A DNA stretch of 64,000 nucleotides from Melanopsichium pennsylvanicum (Eukaryota > Basidiomycota > Ustilaginomycetes > Ustilaginales), in NCBI GenBank assembly GCA_900208305.1, contig OAPG01000001.1, positions 744,001 to 808,000 of the forward strand, in the 5' to 3' direction. The notes beneath the pieces are model-generated. The model saw nothing but the letters and a program-made list of their open reading frames with translations, was not told the origin of the DNA and made no database searches. The position numbers and the translations under genes were made by a program. Every line of letters begins with the position of its first letter. Within the stretch, counting starts at the first letter, position 1. Below, piece by piece: positions 61,811-64,000 of this stretch.

Positions 61811-63325
61811 ATGGCACCCAAAACCCTTAGACTTCACGTCTGGGGAACGACCCCAACCTCCCTACCTACACTTGATCCCATTTCCTTATACGCTGCCTCG
61901 CTGCTCACAGCGACCTTTGCACACGATGAACAAGTTTCTCTTCAATTTGCCTCTGCATCCACCTCACTATCTCGAGTACCTCTGCTCCAAGTGCTAAACG
62001 AACAACACGAAAATGTCGAAATCATTGACAACATTGATGCCATCTTGGCTTTTTCTGTTGCTTCCGGTCTCGACACGGCCATTTCGACAGATGCAGAGAA
62101 GTTCGCTAAATTAACCGCATTGCACGCTTTGTTGGATGATCAGCTTCTCGATATAACCCTGCACTCTCTGTTTTCTCTTCCTCAAAATTTTCGCTCGGTC
62201 ACCGCACCCGCTTACTCTTCAGTAGGCTGCATTGATCCTTCCTCCTCATCCAACGTTTTCACCAAGCTTGCGACGCTGCCACTCAGGTTTCAGCCTTCTA
62301 TTCCGTCAAGGCTAAGGAACTTGGTGGAAACACGATTGACTGCCGCAGGATTGTGGGGCTTGGGTGGAAAGGAGGCTAGCGCACAATCCGGAGAATCGGA
62401 TGATCTCGCTGCGCGGGCGGGCATCATTCCCAAAGCCAAAAAAGGTCTTGGGGACAGTGCGAAGGAAACTGTGAGGGACGAGTTTGAGAGGAGCAAGCTG
62501 GTCACTCGCGCAAGAGAAGTTTTAGATGTGATCAACGCCGTTTTGGCAGACGGCAAGTTTGCATATGGAGGCGATAAGGCCGGCAGTATCGATGTCAAAA
62601 TCTTTGCTTATCTGGCACCACTGGTCCTTGCCAGCCCTAAGCTTCCCGTGGATACCATTCCAAAGCTGATCAAGAACAGCTACAAGGATCTGGACGCGTA
62701 CATCGAGAGGATGCAGGCTGAGCTCTACCCCACAAAAGATTCAACGATTTGGATCAGTCCAGCGGAGGTTCAATCGACCCCACCCCTTCTCACCACTGCT
62801 TCAAGCTCCTCTAGTGGATCAGGCTTGCTCTCGTTTTTTTGGCCATCAACACCAACAAAGGCAAGTGCCACCAACACCGCTACCCCTGCTCCCGCTTCCG
62901 CTCATCAACCTAACCAACCACGCCAAAGCCCAACAACCGCCTCAGCTCCAAGTCCAGCAGCAGCGAAACAGTCGAAAACGCCAGAAGAAAGGAAGCTGAG
63001 CATCGGTCGAGCTCTGTGGATCTGTTCAGCGCTGATTGGATTGGTCGGGTATACTTTTGCTAGTGGCATTGTGAGTGTTCAATTTGTAGATTCCGACGAG
63101 GCTGATGAGGGTGAAGGAGAGGATGCAGAGGAACCCGATAAGGATGAAGATGATGATGGAGAAGAGGACGAAGATGATGTCGATGAGGGTGAGGACGAGA
63201 ATGATGACGCGGAAGATGAGGAGGACGAAGCAAGCTGGCAGGTGCAAACAGAAGAAGATTTGGAGGATGATTTCGTTGACGGGGTGGACTTTGGTGGTGA
63301 TGACGAGGAGGACGAGTTTGAGTGA
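61811..63325 (+). CDS. SAM37: Sam37/Tom37 (metaxin-like) subunit of the mitochondrial SAM complex
   Basis: 504 residues from the ATG at 61811 (CATGGCA); the upstream in-frame stretch has no ATG. Sam37 works with Sam50 and Sam35 to insert beta-barrel proteins into the outer mitochondrial membrane. The N-terminal thioredoxin/GST-like part begins LRLHVWGTTPTSLPTLDPIS, typical of Tom37/metaxins, with VPLLQV and DNIDAILAF following. The helical GST-C-like part extends to about residue 310 (SIDVKIFAYLAPLVLASPKLP). A Pro/Ser/Thr linker leads to a membrane helix at about 401-421 (ALWICSALIGLVGYTFASGI). The last ~80 residues are an extreme acidic tail (runs of D and E), which is unusual; whether it faces the cytosol or the intermembrane space cannot be told from sequence. 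Confidence 0.85.
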   Translation: MAPKTLRLHVWGTTPTSLPTLDPISLYAASLLTATFAHDEQVSLQFASASTSLSRVPLLQVLNEQHENVEIIDNIDAILAFSVASGLDTAISTDAEKFAKLTALHALLDDQLLDITLHSLFSLPQNFRSVTAPAYSSVGCIDPSSSSNVFTKLATLPLRFQPSIPSRLRNLVETRLTAAGLWGLGGKEASAQSGESDDLAARAGIIPKAKKGLGDSAKETVRDEFERSKLVTRAREVLDVINAVLADGKFAYGGDKAGSIDVKIFAYLAPLVLASPKLPVDTIPKLIKNSYKDLDAYIERMQAELYPTKDSTIWISPAEVQSTPPLLTTASSSSSGSGLLSFFWPSTPTKASATNTATPAPASAHQPNQPRQSPTTASAPSPAAAKQSKTPEERKLSIGRALWICSALIGLVGYTFASGIVSVQFVDSDEADEGEGEDAEEPDKDEDDDGEEDEDDVDEGEDENDDAEDEEDEASWQVQTEEDLEDDFVDGVDFGGDDEEDEFE

Positions 63326-63547
63326 TGTATCGTAGTTCACGAGCAAGGGAAACGACACCATTCTTCGTCCATAGCTGTGTGAGGGTCGAACAATGATAGC
63401 TGACAAGTTTCTTTCTTCTCGTTGCAATTGTTGTGATCGCAGCCCCCAACACGAACGCCATTCGTGCTTCACGATGCCTCAACATCGTGTGGAGCATCCG
63501 CTTCTTCTCTCCGAGCTACCGAGGACGCCACATCAATCTGTTCTCGT

Positions 63548-64000
63548 ATGCGTCACGTTGTAACGGGAACCTTTAACTCTCCCAACCTCTTCGTCTTGAC
63601 ATACGACACGATTTGCCCAAGCCTTTCCATCATGCACGAGATCGCAGCGGAAGGTCCACACCAATATCTCTCGGTCGGTGTTTCCTCTTCATCGCGCCAG
63701 ACCGTGTACGCTACCACTTGGGGCTCACCCTCGGCTCTCTCGTCCTGGCACGTTGAACAAGATTACAACCTAAGCTTTGGGAATCGACGATTAATCACTG
63801 CTACGGGGAGTTACGTTCACGTCCAACCTCCGCCTTATTCTACTCAGAGTGCACCTGGATTCGGAAGTGTACCAGGTGTGGGCAGATGGTTGGGTTCTGC
63901 CGGTGGACCTACTGGTGAGCTCCATCGTTTGGATGCTCAAACGGGTGAAATCAAGGAAAGAGTGAAAGAATTGATCTTCTTGCCTGGGGGTGAGCAAGAG
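63548..64000 (+). CDS. Carboxy-cis,cis-muconate cyclase-like beta-propeller (3' end outside the window)
   Basis: 151 codons are visible, open to the window edge. The ATG at 63548 begins MRHVVTGTFNSPNLFVLTYD, the first blade of fungal 3-carboxy-cis,cis-muconate lactonizing enzymes and related seven-bladed lactonases. Further family-like segments are ATTWGSPSALSSWHV and ELHRLDAQTGEIKERV. The classical enzyme acts in the protocatechuate branch of the beta-ketoadipate pathway, but many fungal paralogues have unknown substrates. Catalytic residues lie outside the window. The upstream gap to SAM37 is only 222 bases. Confidence 0.75.
   Translation, partial: MRHVVTGTFNSPNLFVLTYDTICPSLSIMHEIAAEGPHQYLSVGVSSSSRQTVYATTWGSPSALSSWHVEQDYNLSFGNRRLITATGSYVHVQPPPYSTQSAPGFGSVPGVGRWLGSAGGPTGELHRLDAQTGEIKERVKELIFLPGGEQE

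Overview
The window reads as nuclear DNA of a basidiomycete fungus, most likely a smut (Ustilaginales: Ustilago, Sporisorium, Pseudozyma and relatives). This is inferred from intron-poor genes with short GT..AG introns and CTNAC-type branch sites, very long Ser/Pro-rich versions of conserved regulators (Cdc25, Npr2, a homeodomain factor), and a purely fungal housekeeping gene set. No rRNA, tRNA, transposon, CRISPR or prokaryotic operon was seen.

Layout. 0-10 kb: 3' part of an unidentified acidic nuclear-type protein (+), the vacuolar lipase Atg15 (+), a Tvp38/VTT Golgi membrane protein (+) and, convergent to it, a Coa1-like mitochondrial protein (-). 10-25 kb: a Yck/Cki1-type casein kinase 1 (-), a 2.7 kb divergent spacer full of microsatellites, the nucleolar protein Pol5 (+), a 3.3 kb spacer, and the mitotic phosphatase Cdc25 (+) with two tiny upstream ORFs. 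25-34 kb: a three-exon type II membrane protein with a PL14-like domain (+), a fused DNA glycosylase-NatD histone acetyltransferase (-), and Npr2 of the TORC1-inhibiting GATOR1/SEACIT complex (-). 34-49 kb: glutaminyl cyclase (+), a two-exon homeodomain factor (-), a 2.75 kb spacer with a 15-bp tandem array, and an Slh1/ASCC3 helicase (+) whose second cassette is degenerate. 49-64 kb: a ketopantoate-reductase-like enzyme (+), a VAMP7-type R-SNARE (-), acetoacetyl-CoA synthetase ending in a peroxisomal-type tripeptide (+), a 3.9 kb gene-poor stretch, a Ser-rich unknown protein (+), the mitochondrial sorting subunit Sam37 (+), and the 5' part of a muconate-cyclase-like propeller (+).

The genes are independent housekeeping or regulatory units, not a pathway cluster. 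Loose themes are TORC1/vacuole/membrane traffic (Npr2, Atg15, VAMP7, Tvp38, casein kinase 1), ribosome biogenesis and rescue (Pol5, Slh1), mitochondria (Coa1-like, Sam37) and the cell cycle (Cdc25).

The most interesting observations are: (1) a single frame joining a HhH-GPD DNA glycosylase to a NatD-like acetyltransferase, with a non-AUG presequence-like extension; (2) a palindromic 7-mer, TACWGTA, scattered through the spacers far above expectation and amplified into an array; (3) splicing choices that change the C-terminal tails of glutaminyl cyclase and acetoacetyl-CoA synthetase; (4) the pseudo-helicase second cassette of the Slh1-like protein. Motif counts and splice sites were worked out by eye, and no database search was possible.
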